A DNA stretch of 64,000 nt from Lysobacteraceae bacterium CU05-9 (lineage in GTDB: Bacteria; Pseudomonadota; Gammaproteobacteria; Xanthomonadales; Xanthomonadaceae). Under the pieces are notes generated by a model. That model saw only the letters and a list, made by a program, of their open reading frames with translations. It had not been told where the DNA came from and ran no database searches. Made by a program: the position numbers and the translations under genes. Below are positions 17,437-26,863 of this stretch, in pieces. The stretch lies in NCBI GenBank assembly GCA_007556525.1, contig SWJS01000002.1:124001-188000 (forward strand), written 5' to 3'. Within the stretch, counting starts at the first letter, position 1. Each line of letters starts with the position of its first letter.

Positions 17437-18864
17437 ATGTCCGTCGCATTGAAGTCCCGTCTCGCCAGTCTCGCTCTCGCCGTTGCGCTGGTCGATCCCA
17501 CCTCAGTTCTTGCAGCAGAGACGAAAATTCCCGCGGCATCAATCACCGTCGCTGAACAATTGCGCGACCGTGCGTTGAAGGACAACACGGGCTATGAAAT
17601 CGTTTCTTCGTTGACGACGGAAGTCGGTCCGCGTGAAGCCGGCGGTCCCAATGATCTCAAGGCCGTGGAATGGGCGAAGGCGAAATTCAAGGCATTGGGC
17701 TACGACAAAGTTTGGACGGAACCGGTGACTTTCCCGAAGTGGGTGCGTCATTCTGAGTCCGCCCGTGTGCTCGGCGCGAATGCGCAACCGTTGTACGTGA
17801 CGGCATTGGGTGGCAGTGCTGCGGGGGATGTCACGGGTGAAGTGGTGCGTTTTGAAAGTCTTGAAGCTTTGCAAAATGCGCCGGCGGATTCCTTGGTTGG
17901 CAAAATTGCATTCATTGATTTCGAAATGAAACCCTATCGCGACGGCCGTGATTACGGGAAGGGTTCTCGCATTCGCAATGGCGGTCCGGCTGCAGCGATG
18001 TCGAAAGGCGCGATTGGTTTTGTGATGCGCTCGGCGGGCACGGACTCGCATCGTTTCCCGCATACGGGCATGACGCGTTATCCGGCAGAAGGCACACCGA
18101 TTCCTGCCGCTGCCATGTCGACGGTGGATGCGGAGCAATTGACGCGTTTGTTGAAGCTCGGTCCGCAGCAAGTTCATTTGAAGCTCGATTGCGGGTGGGA
18201 TGGTGAGTTCACTTCGTACAACGTCGTTGGTGAAATCACTGGTCGCACGAAGCCGAAGGAATACGTGGTCATCGGCGGTCACTTGGATTCATGGGATCTC
18301 GGCACAGGCGCTGTCGATGACGGTGCAGGCGTCGCGATAACGATGGCTGCCGGTGCGTTGATCGGTCAGTTGCCGAAAGCCCCTGCCCGCACGATCCGCG
18401 TCATCGCGTTTGCGAACGAAGAGCAAGGTTTGGTCGGCGGCAAAGTTTATGCGGCGAATCATGTAGGTGGTCTGAAGAAGCATCAGATTGCGGCGGAAAG
18501 TGATTTCGGCGCGGGACGTATCTATGCGTTTGTCACTTCGGCTCCTCCATATGCCAAAAATGCCGAGAAGCAAATCCTCTCCGTCCTCGCTCCGTTAGGC
18601 ATCGATGGCGGTGACGGTACAGGCGGTCCAGGTCCGGATCTGATTCCATTCGCCGAGAAGGGTTTGGCGTGGGCATCGTTGCGTCAGGACGGCACGGATT
18701 ATTTCCATCTGCACCACACGCCGGATGACACGTTAGACAAAATCGAACCAGCCGCCTTGGCACAGAACGTCGCGGCGTATGCAGCGTTTGCTTACTTGGC
18801 TGCCGATGCCGAAGGTGACTTCGGCAGTGCGCCGAAGCCGGATGCTGCTTCCGGGAAGAAGTGA
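17437..18864 (+). CDS. M28-family zinc metallopeptidase, exported
   Basis: Exported aminopeptidase/carboxypeptidase of family M28, 475 residues from the ATG at 17437. The signal peptide is residues 1-27 (ends VLAAE). A PA-type insert lies at about 120-250. The two-zinc site is complete: GGHLDSWDLG with His282, VDDGAG, the catalytic glutamate in ANEEQGL, Asp in ESDFGAG, and the last histidine in YFHLHHTPDDT. Specificity is not readable. The longer upstream frame spans the mscL terminator and is rejected. The gene ends at the palindromic terminator shared with the convergent methyltransferase gene. Confidence 0.94.
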   Translation: MSVALKSRLASLALAVALVDPTSVLAAETKIPAASITVAEQLRDRALKDNTGYEIVSSLTTEVGPREAGGPNDLKAVEWAKAKFKALGYDKVWTEPVTFPKWVRHSESARVLGANAQPLYVTALGGSAAGDVTGEVVRFESLEALQNAPADSLVGKIAFIDFEMKPYRDGRDYGKGSRIRNGGPAAAMSKGAIGFVMRSAGTDSHRFPHTGMTRYPAEGTPIPAAAMSTVDAEQLTRLLKLGPQQVHLKLDCGWDGEFTSYNVVGEITGRTKPKEYVVIGGHLDSWDLGTGAVDDGAGVAITMAAGALIGQLPKAPARTIRVIAFANEEQGLVGGKVYAANHVGGLKKHQIAAESDFGAGRIYAFVTSAPPYAKNAEKQILSVLAPLGIDGGDGTGGPGPDLIPFAEKGLAWASLRQDGTDYFHLHHTPDDTLDKIEPAALAQNVAAYAAFAYLAADAEGDFGSAPKPDAASGKK

Positions 18865-18927
18865 TTTCGCGTCGTGCGCCGAAGCCCGATCTGGCATCCG
18901 GGGAAAAGTAAATTTGCGTAGCTTTTC

Positions 18928-18970
18928 AAAAGATGAACTTGTGTCCATGGACAGAAGTTCATCTTTTTTT
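18928..18970. terminator. TGTCCATGGACA palindrome, copy 2, acting as terminator
   Basis: Near-perfect 38-base palindrome (18929-18966): AAAGATGAACTT, G, TGTCCATGGACA, G, AAGTTCATCTTT; only one G-G mismatch per half. It is followed by four more T on the plus strand and has A residues on the other side, so it could stop transcription from both the M28 peptidase and the convergent methyltransferase gene. It shares core and arms with 2345-2392. Confidence 0.8.
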
Positions 18971-19010
18971 GAGGTGAGATTTTCCGCGCGTACGCCTTAG
19001 GCCTTTTGCC

Positions 19011-19832
19011 TTAAGCCTTCGGTCTCGCCGATTGCGCCAGCAACACCGCCGTCGCCGCAGACACGTTCAAACTCTCTACGGCACCGCTGCCTGGAATCGA
19101 GATCTGCTGGTCAGCGAGTTCCGCCAGCGAACGATCCATCCCCTCGCCTTCCGCGCCAATCATCCACACAACTCGTTCGGGCATGTCGACAGCAAACAAT
19201 GACTCGCCACCATCGACGACAGTCGCAAACACCGCGAACCCATTGCGCTTCAATACCGTGATGCCATCCAACGTCCGTTCCGGCAATCTCACCAACGACA
19301 CCGACTCCGCGCCACCTTCGGCAACACGCGCAGCAGCGCCCGACACGTTGATTGGATCGCGCGATGGAATTAATACAGCTGCGGCACCGAAGTGTGCACA
19401 GGAGCGCAGGATCGCGCCGAGGTTGTGCGGGTTGCCAACGCCATCGAGCCAGACCAAACACTGCGGACCCGCAGGCAACTCATCGAGAAAATCCTGCAAC
19501 GGCAATTCCGGCTGACGCAACACTTCTGCAACGACACCCTCGTGATGCTGGCTTTGCGCCAACTTCTGCAAGTCAGTTTCGTCGACGAGACGGTAGCCGA
19601 CTTTGTTTTCGACACACCACGCAAGCAACGGCTTCAACACTGACAACCGATCTTCCGTTAGATAAACCTTGCGGATGGCTTCAGGACGCTTTTCGAACAC
19701 CGCTTGGATCGCGTTCAATCCATACAAACGAACTTCATTGCGTGACGGACGCGCAGGCGCAGGTGAATCTGCGCGTGGCTTCGACGGTGCGCGAGGTGCG
19801 GCGGGTTTACGCGATTGCCATGGATTGTTCAT
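19011..19832 (-). CDS. SpoU/TrmH-family RNA 2'-O-methyltransferase (YfiF-like)
   Basis: SPOUT methyltransferase, 273 residues. A basic, proline/alanine-rich tail (1-32) precedes a substrate-binding domain (VRLYGLNAIQAVFEKRPEAIRKVYL), and the trefoil-knot catalytic domain has motif 1 NPHNLGAILRSCAHFGA, motif 2 MIGAEGEGM and motif 3 SIPGSGAVESLNVSAATAVLL. The RPEAI and SCAHFGA segments look closer to E. coli YfiF than to RlmB or TrmH, so I give no symbol; the RNA target is unknown. The ATG overlaps the stop of the RND permease gene (TGATG), so it is the third gene of that operon. Confidence 0.9.
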   Translation of the reverse strand: MNNPWQSRKPAAPRAPSKPRADSPAPARPSRNEVRLYGLNAIQAVFEKRPEAIRKVYLTEDRLSVLKPLLAWCVENKVGYRLVDETDLQKLAQSQHHEGVVAEVLRQPELPLQDFLDELPAGPQCLVWLDGVGNPHNLGAILRSCAHFGAAAVLIPSRDPINVSGAAARVAEGGAESVSLVRLPERTLDGITVLKRNGFAVFATVVDGGESLFAVDMPERVVWMIGAEGEGMDRSLAELADQQISIPGSGAVESLNVSAATAVLLAQSARPKA

Positions 19833-22800
19833 CAGGGTTCCGTCATTGGTGCGTTGATCGTATCAACGGGCGCCGTATTGATCTCGAGACGGTCGATTTC
19901 CTTCGTGATCGTCTGCGGAGATTTCGTGAAGCGTGCCAACAAATTGTAGAACACCGGCACCACGAACAGCGACAGCAACGTCGAGAATGCCACACCAAAA
20001 ACAATCACGATGCCAATCGTCTGCCGGCTCGCAGAACCGGGACCGCCGGCGAGAATCAAAGGCACGGCGCCAACGGCCGTTGCAATCGATGTCATGAGGA
20101 TCGGACGCAGACGTACCGTTGAAGACTCAATGATCGCCTGAAGAATCGTGCGTCCCTCATCGCGTAATTGGTTGGCGAATTCGACGATGAGAATGCCGTT
20201 TTTGGCGGCTAGACCTACGAGCATCACGATACCGATTTGGCTGAAAAGATTCAGCGAGCCGCCGCTCAACCACAGCCCGATCAACGCGCCGAGCACGCCG
20301 AGTGGAACAGTCAGCATGATGACAAATGGATGCACGAAGCTTTCGAATTGCGCGGCAAGCACGAGATAAACGATCAGCAGCGCGAGTGCGAACGTGATCA
20401 TGACGGTGCTGCCCGCTGCATTGAATTCGCGTGACTCGCCCTTCCAGTCGATCTGTGCTTGCGGCGGCAAAACTTCACGCACCAACTCGTTCAAGTCATT
20501 GACCGCTTGACCCATTGGATAGCCCGGCGCGAGACTTGCGCTGATGGTGATCGCACGCAGACGGTTGAATCGGTTGAACGTCATTGGCTCCGCGGTATTC
20601 CGCATCGTGACCAAATTGCTCAGGGGAATCATCTGGCCAGTTTTCGAACGGACTTGGATTTGCTCGAGATCGCTTGGCTGCAAACGCTCGTCCCGCATCG
20701 CCTGCAAGATCACGTCGTACTCTTCACCCGACTGCACAAAAGTCGTCACTCGCTGACCGCCCAGCATCGCTTCCAACGCTTGACCGATCGCGGATTGACT
20801 AACACCGAGATCAGCTGCACGCTTGGGATCCACGGCGACCCGCAACTGCGGCAACGTTTCCTTGTAGTCGGAATCAGGGCCAACAATGTTGGGATTGTCC
20901 TTCAAGCGATCCAGAATGACGTCGCGCCATTGCGTGAGTTGCGCGTAATCAGGACCTTGCAAAACGAGCTGCAGTGGCTGACCACGCGTACGAACCAAAC
21001 CACCGCCGACTTGTGGTCGCGCTTGCACGCCACGCAATCCTGAGAGTTCCTTGCGCAAACTATCTGCGACGTCTTGCGTGGATTTTTCACGGTCGCGCCA
21101 GGAGTTGAGGAACACCATGATGCGTCCGACACTCATGTCGCCACCACCGCCACCGAAGCCACCGGGCACGCGCGGATTGTAGCGGACGATGTCTTTATCA
21201 GGTCCCGTGTACTTGGCGAGAATGTGCTCTGCTTCCTGCACTTGCTTCACGGTGTAATCAAAGCCCGCGCCTTCCGGTGCGTTCAACACAACACTGAAGC
21301 TTCCGCGATCTTCCGCGGGCGCCAATTCGCTTGGGACGATTTTCATCAAGCCCCACACTGCGGAAAATGCAAGCAGCATCGCGATACCAAACAACCATGC
21401 GTGGGAGATGACGCGGGAGAGTATGGCGGTGTATTTTTTGGTAATCCAATCCACGCCCTTGTTGAATTGGCGGACGATCCGAATGGACTTCTCTTCGGAA
21501 TGCGGTCGCACGAGTTTCGAAGACATCATCGGCGTCAGCGTCAACGCGATCAATGCGGAGATCGCAACGGCACCTGCCATCGCCACCGACAACTCACGGA
21601 ACAGACGACCCGTGTTGCCCTCCATGAAACCAACCGGCAAAAACACCGCCACCAACACCGCCGTCGTCGCAATGACCGCAAACGCAACCTGTTTCGTGCC
21701 GCGAGTCGCCGCCAGCAAACGGGGCTCACCTAAGTCGGCGCGACGTTGAATGTTTTCGAGAACGACAATCGCATCATCGACCACCAACCCGATACAGAGA
21801 ATCAACGCGAGCAACGTCAATAAGTTGATCGAGAATCCGAACACGTACAAAGGAATGAACGCCGCGATCAAACAGATCGGAACCGTCACGGCAGGAATCA
21901 ACGCCGCACGCCATGAACCAAGGAACAGCCAGATCACGATCAAAACCAGCACGATCGCTTCACCCAACGTCCAGTACACGCGCTCGACCGCCGCTTCAAT
22001 GAACTGCGTAGTGTCGAATGCGACGAAGATCTTCATGCCCGGTGGCAACGTCGGCTGGATTTGTTCGGCGGCATCGCGTGCAGCGCGCGCGACGTCGAGG
22101 CTGTTGGCGGTGGAGGTTTTGACAATGCCGATACCAATGTTCGGCTCGCCATTGGATTTGTAATATGCGCGGCGTTCTGCAGTGGTCAGCTCAACCTTCG
22201 CCACATCGCCTAGCCGCACGACGTAACCATCGTCGCCCTTCTTCAACGGCATTTGCGAAAAATCTTCAGCGCTTCGGTAATTGCGCTCAACGCGGATCGC
22301 AAAGTCGCGCTCGGCGGATTCAATTTGACCGGCGGGAAGCTCGACGTTTTCGGCGCGTAATGCAGCGGAGACATCCGAGATCGTAATGCCACGCGCAGCC
22401 ATCTGATCGCGATTCAACCACACGCGCATCGCATAACGTTGCTGACCACCGATCATCACCGATGCAACACCGTCAATGGATGAAAGTCGATCGACAATGT
22501 AACGGTCCGCGTAATCCGTAAGATGCAACGAATCCATGTTGGTCGAACTCATGTTCAACCAGAGGATCGGATCCGAGTCACTTTCAACTTTCGAAATTTG
22601 CGGTGGATCCGTTTCTTCCGGCAAACGACCGGCAACTCGGCTGATGGCACCACGCACGTCGTTCGCCGCCGCTTCAATGTCACGGCTCAAACTGAATTCG
22701 ATACTGACCGAAGCGCGCCCTTGCTGGCTGCGCGATTCAATTGTGTTGACGCCTTCGATGCCGGACAGTGCATCTTCAAGGACTTGCGTCACGCGTGTTT

Positions 22801-22978
22801 CAACAACGGCCGCGGATGCCCCTGGATAGGAAACGGATGCAGAGACAATCGGTGGATCAATCGCCGGCAGTTCACGCAACGTCAAACGCGAAAACGCCAT
22901 CACCCCCAGCACGATAATCAGCAAACTCATCACGGTCGCAAAAACCGGACGGCGAATGCTGATATCCGAAAGCATCAT
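19832..22978 (-). CDS. RND efflux transporter permease (HAE1 family)
   Basis: Inner-membrane proton-driven efflux pump of 1048 residues, the full length for the family, with the usual two repeats of six helices and two large periplasmic loops. The N-terminus is SDISIRRPVFATVMSLLIIV. The proton-relay acidic pair is intact in GLVVDDAIVVLENIQRR (about residues 400-416). Closest in style to MexF/TriC-like hydrophobic-compound exporters, but substrates are not readable. Two ATG codons (22978, 22975) compete; both overlap the stop of the adaptor gene. No outer-membrane channel gene is in the operon, so a TolC-type partner must be elsewhere. Confidence 0.96.
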   Translation of the reverse strand: MMLSDISIRRPVFATVMSLLIIVLGVMAFSRLTLRELPAIDPPIVSASVSYPGASAAVVETRVTQVLEDALSGIEGVNTIESRSQQGRASVSIEFSLSRDIEAAANDVRGAISRVAGRLPEETDPPQISKVESDSDPILWLNMSSTNMDSLHLTDYADRYIVDRLSSIDGVASVMIGGQQRYAMRVWLNRDQMAARGITISDVSAALRAENVELPAGQIESAERDFAIRVERNYRSAEDFSQMPLKKGDDGYVVRLGDVAKVELTTAERRAYYKSNGEPNIGIGIVKTSTANSLDVARAARDAAEQIQPTLPPGMKIFVAFDTTQFIEAAVERVYWTLGEAIVLVLIVIWLFLGSWRAALIPAVTVPICLIAAFIPLYVFGFSINLLTLLALILCIGLVVDDAIVVLENIQRRADLGEPRLLAATRGTKQVAFAVIATTAVLVAVFLPVGFMEGNTGRLFRELSVAMAGAVAISALIALTLTPMMSSKLVRPHSEEKSIRIVRQFNKGVDWITKKYTAILSRVISHAWLFGIAMLLAFSAVWGLMKIVPSELAPAEDRGSFSVVLNAPEGAGFDYTVKQVQEAEHILAKYTGPDKDIVRYNPRVPGGFGGGGGDMSVGRIMVFLNSWRDREKSTQDVADSLRKELSGLRGVQARPQVGGGLVRTRGQPLQLVLQGPDYAQLTQWRDVILDRLKDNPNIVGPDSDYKETLPQLRVAVDPKRAADLGVSQSAIGQALEAMLGGQRVTTFVQSGEEYDVILQAMRDERLQPSDLEQIQVRSKTGQMIPLSNLVTMRNTAEPMTFNRFNRLRAITISASLAPGYPMGQAVNDLNELVREVLPPQAQIDWKGESREFNAAGSTVMITFALALLIVYLVLAAQFESFVHPFVIMLTVPLGVLGALIGLWLSGGSLNLFSQIGIVMLVGLAAKNGILIVEFANQLRDEGRTILQAIIESSTVRLRPILMTSIATAVGAVPLILAGGPGSASRQTIGIVIVFGVAFSTLLSLFVVPVFYNLLARFTKSPQTITKEIDRLEINTAPVDTINAPMTEP

Positions 22979-24090
22979 TGCGCAACGGCCTCGGCGACCG
23001 GTGCCTTACCACCAGGGACATAAGGGGCAGGTTTAATCGTGCTGCCTTCCGTCATCTTGCCGACACCATCGACGACGATTTTGTCACCCGCCATCAATCC
23101 ATTCTTGATCTCGACTAAACCGTTTTGGCGATCACCCAGCTCAACTCGCACGGATGACACTTTATTTTCGGCGCCTACACGGAACACGGAACTATCCGCA
23201 CCGTTCTGAACGACTGCAATTTCCGGCACGCTCAACGTGTTTCGCGTTTGCTGCGCGATATTCACTGTCAAAAGCATCCCCGGCCGTAATTCCATTCCCG
23301 GATTCGCAAACCTCGCCCGCACCGTGCCGGCACGCGATGTCGGATCAACACGCGTCGCCAAATTCGTGATCGTGCCGTTGAATGGTTTATCAGCGAATGC
23401 TTGGCTCGTTGCGACGACGCTCTGTCCAGGGCGAACCAAAGGCAACTGCACTTCAGGCACCGGAAAGTCAACGAAAACTTGCGAAATATCATCAAGCGTT
23501 GCGATCTCGGTACCCGGCGTAATCAACGCACCCGGCGAGATGTTACGCAATCCAAGCACACCCGCGAACGGCGCCCTTATGACGCGATCACTCAAATTTG
23601 CACGGATCGTGCTCACGCGTGCCTTCGCTACTTCCAACGCCGCACGCTGAGTATCAAGTTGCGCCGCCGACACGTATTGATCTTTCGCCAACGCCGCGTA
23701 ACGGTTATACAGCGCCTGCGCTTCACGCAACTGCGCCTGAGCCTCGGCCATCGATGCGTCCTGTTGCTGACCCGTCAGCGTTACCAATGGCGTACCACGG
23801 CGAACAAACTGCCCGCTCGAGAAATGCACGCGTGATACCGTTTCGCTGACTTTCGCGGCAACGGTCACCGATTCATTCGCAACGACGGTTCCAAGCGCGT
23901 TCAATCGATCCGTCCATTCGCTGTTACCAACTTCCAAAACAGTCACTGCGACAGGTCGATTGCGGTCGCCACCGCCACCAGGGCCGCCCTTGCCTGCACC
24001 GCCTTTCGCATCCTCCTTGCCACCGGAACATCCGACGATGAGAGCGACTGAAAAAACCCCAACAACAACGTGACGAATAAATGGACTCAT
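22975..24090 (-). CDS. RND efflux periplasmic adaptor lipoprotein
   Basis: Membrane fusion protein linking the permease to an outer-membrane channel. From ATG 24090 it has 371 residues. The lipoprotein signal ends ALIVGC, so the mature N-terminal Cys is lipidated; a glycine-rich linker (GGAGKGGPGGGG) follows. Then come the lipoyl half-motif VAAKVSETVSRVHFSSGQFVRRG, a helical hairpin (about 115-165), the second lipoyl half around IRAPFAGVLGLRNISPGALI, and beta-barrel/MP domains. A TTG three codons upstream is less likely. A TATAAT ends only eight bases before the ATG. First gene of the operon. Confidence 0.94.
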   Translation of the reverse strand: MSPFIRHVVVGVFSVALIVGCSGGKEDAKGGAGKGGPGGGGDRNRPVAVTVLEVGNSEWTDRLNALGTVVANESVTVAAKVSETVSRVHFSSGQFVRRGTPLVTLTGQQQDASMAEAQAQLREAQALYNRYAALAKDQYVSAAQLDTQRAALEVAKARVSTIRANLSDRVIRAPFAGVLGLRNISPGALITPGTEIATLDDISQVFVDFPVPEVQLPLVRPGQSVVATSQAFADKPFNGTITNLATRVDPTSRAGTVRARFANPGMELRPGMLLTVNIAQQTRNTLSVPEIAVVQNGADSSVFRVGAENKVSSVRVELGDRQNGLVEIKNGLMAGDKIVVDGVGKMTEGSTIKPAPYVPGGKAPVAEAVAQ

Positions 24091-24098
24091 AGAGGGCA

Positions 24099-24104
24099 AT
24101 TATA
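24099..24104 (-). promoter_or_regulatory. Promoter -10 of the RND operon, close to the start codon
   Basis: On the minus strand a perfect TATAAT ends eight bases before the adaptor ATG at 24090. A TGAC-containing hexamer (ATGACC) lies 16 bases upstream as a possible -35. Transcription would start within about three bases of the ATG, giving a leaderless mRNA. Confidence 0.55.
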
Positions 24105-24177
24105 GGGGGCTTTTCGTAAGGGTCATCTCAATGTCAACGCACCGATGCCCCAAACGTTGACCGCGCGCGCAAACAGA

Positions 24178-24201
24178 AACGCCGATCTTTCGACCGGCGT
24201 T
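24178..24201 (-). terminator. Terminator-like hairpin after fba
   Basis: AACGCCG (24178-24184) pairs with CGGCGTT (24195-24201); on the minus strand it is followed by TCTGTTT, a weak U tract. It lies 25 bases past the fba stop. Confidence 0.65.
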
Positions 24202-24226
24202 CCAATTCGTGTAATGCGTGGAGGAA

Positions 24227-25231
24227 TTAACCTTCCCACTCACCCAACGATGCGAGACCGTTCGCACGTGCACGTGCGTAAACAGCTTCCTGTGCAGCAC
24301 CGACGTTTGCGTTCATGTCTTCCGACCACTTCTTCAGCGCAGCCGATTGCATTGCGCGACCGTACGAGAACGTCAGCGGCCAAGGTTGCTCGCCCATCGA
24401 GTTGATGGCATTCAAGTGAGCCGTTGCCTTCTCATCCGATTGACCACCGCTCAGGAACACGATGCCAGCAAGCGTAGCAGGAACGGTTGCACGCAAGCAG
24501 TGCAGCGTTGCACCGGCAACTTCTTCCACCGGTGCTTGATCAGGACACGTCGAGCCCGAAATAACCATCGAAGCCTTCAGCACGCAACCTTCCATCATCA
24601 CGTTGTGTTCGCGCAATGCGTTGAACAACGACAACAGAGTTGCTTCCGTCACGTCGTAGCACGTATCGATGTCATGATCGCCATCCATCAAAACTTCCGG
24701 CTCAACCATCGGCACCAAACCTTGCTCTTGGCACAGCGCTGCATAGCGGGCCAAAGCGTGCGAGTTCGCGTCGATCGCTGCTTGCGATGGAGCGTCTTCG
24801 CTGATGTTGATCACAGCGCGCCACTTCGCAAAGCGTGCACCGAGCTTGTAGTACTCAGCCAAACGATCACGCAGACCGTCCAGACCGTCGGTCACAACTT
24901 CACCTGGGAAGCCAGCCAATGGAACCGTGCCCTTGTCGACCTTGATGCCCGGAATCACGCCGGAATCCATCATGACCTTGGCAAAAGGAGAGCCATCCTT
25001 CGTCGACTGACGCAGGGTTTCGTCAAACAAAATTGCGCCCGAAACGTGATCGCTCAGGTTCGGCGTGGTCAGCAGCATTTCACGGTAAGCGCGGCGGTTC
25101 TCTTCCGTGCACTCAATGTTGACGCCGTCAAAACGCTTCTGAATGGTGCCCGTCGATTCATCAATCGCGATGATGCCCTTACCAGGTGCCACCATCGCCA
25201 AAGCGGTTTCCGCCAGTTGCTCGATACTCAT
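24227..25231 (-). CDS. Fructose-bisphosphate aldolase, class I
   Basis: Cleaves fructose 1,6-bisphosphate through a Schiff base on lysine, without metal. It has 334 residues and is of the eukaryote-like class I type known in Xanthomonas relatives, not the zinc class II enzyme of most gammaproteobacteria. AIDESTGTIQKRF (22-34) and the Schiff-base Lys219 in CVLKASMVISG are intact; FLSGGQSDEKATAHLNA is the phosphate-binding region. The start has AAGGAAA upstream of the ATG. It has its own promoter (TATAAT at 25295-25300) and a hairpin after the stop, so it is probably transcribed separately from pyk. Confidence 0.96.
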   Translation of the reverse strand: MSIEQLAETALAMVAPGKGIIAIDESTGTIQKRFDGVNIECTEENRRAYREMLLTTPNLSDHVSGAILFDETLRQSTKDGSPFAKVMMDSGVIPGIKVDKGTVPLAGFPGEVVTDGLDGLRDRLAEYYKLGARFAKWRAVINISEDAPSQAAIDANSHALARYAALCQEQGLVPMVEPEVLMDGDHDIDTCYDVTEATLLSLFNALREHNVMMEGCVLKASMVISGSTCPDQAPVEEVAGATLHCLRATVPATLAGIVFLSGGQSDEKATAHLNAINSMGEQPWPLTFSYGRAMQSAALKKWSEDMNANVGAAQEAVYARARANGLASLGEWEG

Positions 25232-25294
25232 GTAGGTACTTTTCCTTCGTAATCTGCCGAAATTGGTCTAAACGCATAAAAATTGCGCCGCAAT

Positions 25295-25300
25295 ATTATA
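25295..25300 (-). promoter_or_regulatory. fba promoter -10 box
   Basis: A perfect TATAAT on the minus strand, 63 bases upstream of the fba ATG, preceded at the usual distance by a poor -35 (TGGCAA). The leader ends in a good AAGGAAA ribosome binding site. Confidence 0.6.
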
Positions 25301-25387
25301 CCCTGCATAGGAATGCATTGCCATCCGCGTTTTACGAAAAATGTCTCTAAAATCAATGATTTCCGACGAATTCAGCCGTGAGAACGT

Positions 25388-26860
25388 TTACAGCGAAGCC
25401 AAGCCCACCGCCTTGCCGTCCAAGCCGACTTGAAGCAGTCGCAATGTGTTCGTCCCACCGCGGCGGTCCATTTCGTCGCCGTTCGTCACGATGATCTGAT
25501 CGCCGACGTTGAGGTAGCCGAGGTCGAACAGCTGCTTCGTGGCGAAGCGGGTCGCCTCGCGGGCGGAGATGCCGCGGTAATCGAATTTCACCGGCTGGAC
25601 ATCGCGCATCAAGGTCATGCGGCGGCGGGCGGCATCGTAGCCTGACATTGCAAAGATGTTGGCGGTGGAGCGGTAGCGCGAAAGGAAGCGCGCGGTGCCA
25701 CCGGTGTCCGTCATCGCGACGATCGCGCGCACGTTGATGTGCTCACTGAGGAACATCGCGGCCATGGCGATGGCTTGGTCGGCGCGTTTGAGATCGCGCT
25801 TGGCTTTCTCGAAGTTAGTTTCGTTATGGAATTGGCGTTCTGCACCGAGGCAGATCCGCGCCATCGCTTCGACGGACTTCACGGGGTATGCGCCCGCGGC
25901 ACTTTCCTGCGACAACATCACCGCATCGGTTCCGTCGATGACCGCGTTCGCAACGTCGAGCACTTCCGCACGCGTTGGAATCGGCGATTCCACCATCGAC
26001 TGCAACATCTGAGTTGCCGTGATGACGATGCGCGATTGGTCGAGGGCTTCGCGGATGATCTTCTTCTGGAGACCGGGCAATTCTGCGTCACCGATTTCGA
26101 CGCCGAGATCGCCACGCGCGACCATGACGACATCGGAAGCACCGACGATTTCAACCAAGTTCTCGATGGCTTCTGCGCGTTCGATTTTCGAAACCATGTG
26201 CGCATCCGAACCGAACGACTGCGCGACACGGCGCGCCTCATTCATGTCCTCTGCATTACGGCAAAAACTCACCGCGATGAAGTCCGCCTTGATTTGCGCC
26301 GCGACGCCAATGAGTTCCTTGTCCTTCTCCGTCAGCGCACCCAGTGACAAACCGCCACCGAGCTTGTTCAAACCCTTGCGGTTGCTCAACACGCCATTAT
26401 TCTGCACGGTTGTGTGAATCGTGTCGCCATCAACGCGATCAACGAGCAACTGCATCATGCCGTCATCGAGCAACAGCAGATCACCGGGCTTCACGTCCTG
26501 CGGCAAACCGAGGTAGCTCACACCAACTTGAGTTTCGTCACCCGGCGGTGCGTCTTCGCGCGCGACCAACGCAAACTTATCGCCGGCATTGAGCATCACT
26601 TTGTTATCAGCAAACGTTTCGATGCGGATTTTCGGACCTGGCAAATCGCACAGGATACCAACTTCCTTACCAACACGTTCCGCAGCAGCACGCAGTGCTT
26701 CAGCGCGCGCGATTTGACCCGACGGATCACCATGCGAAAAATTCAACCGCACCACATCCACACCGGCACGCAGCAAATCATCGAGCACACCCGGTGCATC
26801 GGTTGCAGGACCTAAGGTTGCAAGAATCTTTGTACGGCGGGCGACGGGTTGGTCATTCAT
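25388..26860 (-). CDS. pyk: Pyruvate kinase
   Basis: Makes pyruvate and ATP from phosphoenolpyruvate. It has 490 residues and is closer in length to the PykA (type II) form. The N-terminal RRTKILATLGPATD, VRLNFSHGDP, the catalytic-site VSKIERAEAIENL, VARGDLGVEI and TATQMLQSM are all present. The C-terminal domain ends with NTLRLLQVGLDGKAVGLASL. It starts at the ATG at 26860, with GGAG twelve bases upstream inside the long hairpin between pgk and pyk. It follows pgk by 83 bases on the same strand and is likely co-transcribed. Confidence 0.96.
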   Translation of the reverse strand: MNDQPVARRTKILATLGPATDAPGVLDDLLRAGVDVVRLNFSHGDPSGQIARAEALRAAAERVGKEVGILCDLPGPKIRIETFADNKVMLNAGDKFALVAREDAPPGDETQVGVSYLGLPQDVKPGDLLLLDDGMMQLLVDRVDGDTIHTTVQNNGVLSNRKGLNKLGGGLSLGALTEKDKELIGVAAQIKADFIAVSFCRNAEDMNEARRVAQSFGSDAHMVSKIERAEAIENLVEIVGASDVVMVARGDLGVEIGDAELPGLQKKIIREALDQSRIVITATQMLQSMVESPIPTRAEVLDVANAVIDGTDAVMLSQESAAGAYPVKSVEAMARICLGAERQFHNETNFEKAKRDLKRADQAIAMAAMFLSEHINVRAIVAMTDTGGTARFLSRYRSTANIFAMSGYDAARRRMTLMRDVQPVKFDYRGISAREATRFATKQLFDLGYLNVGDQIIVTNGDEMDRRGGTNTLRLLQVGLDGKAVGLASL

Positions 26861-26863
26861 GAC

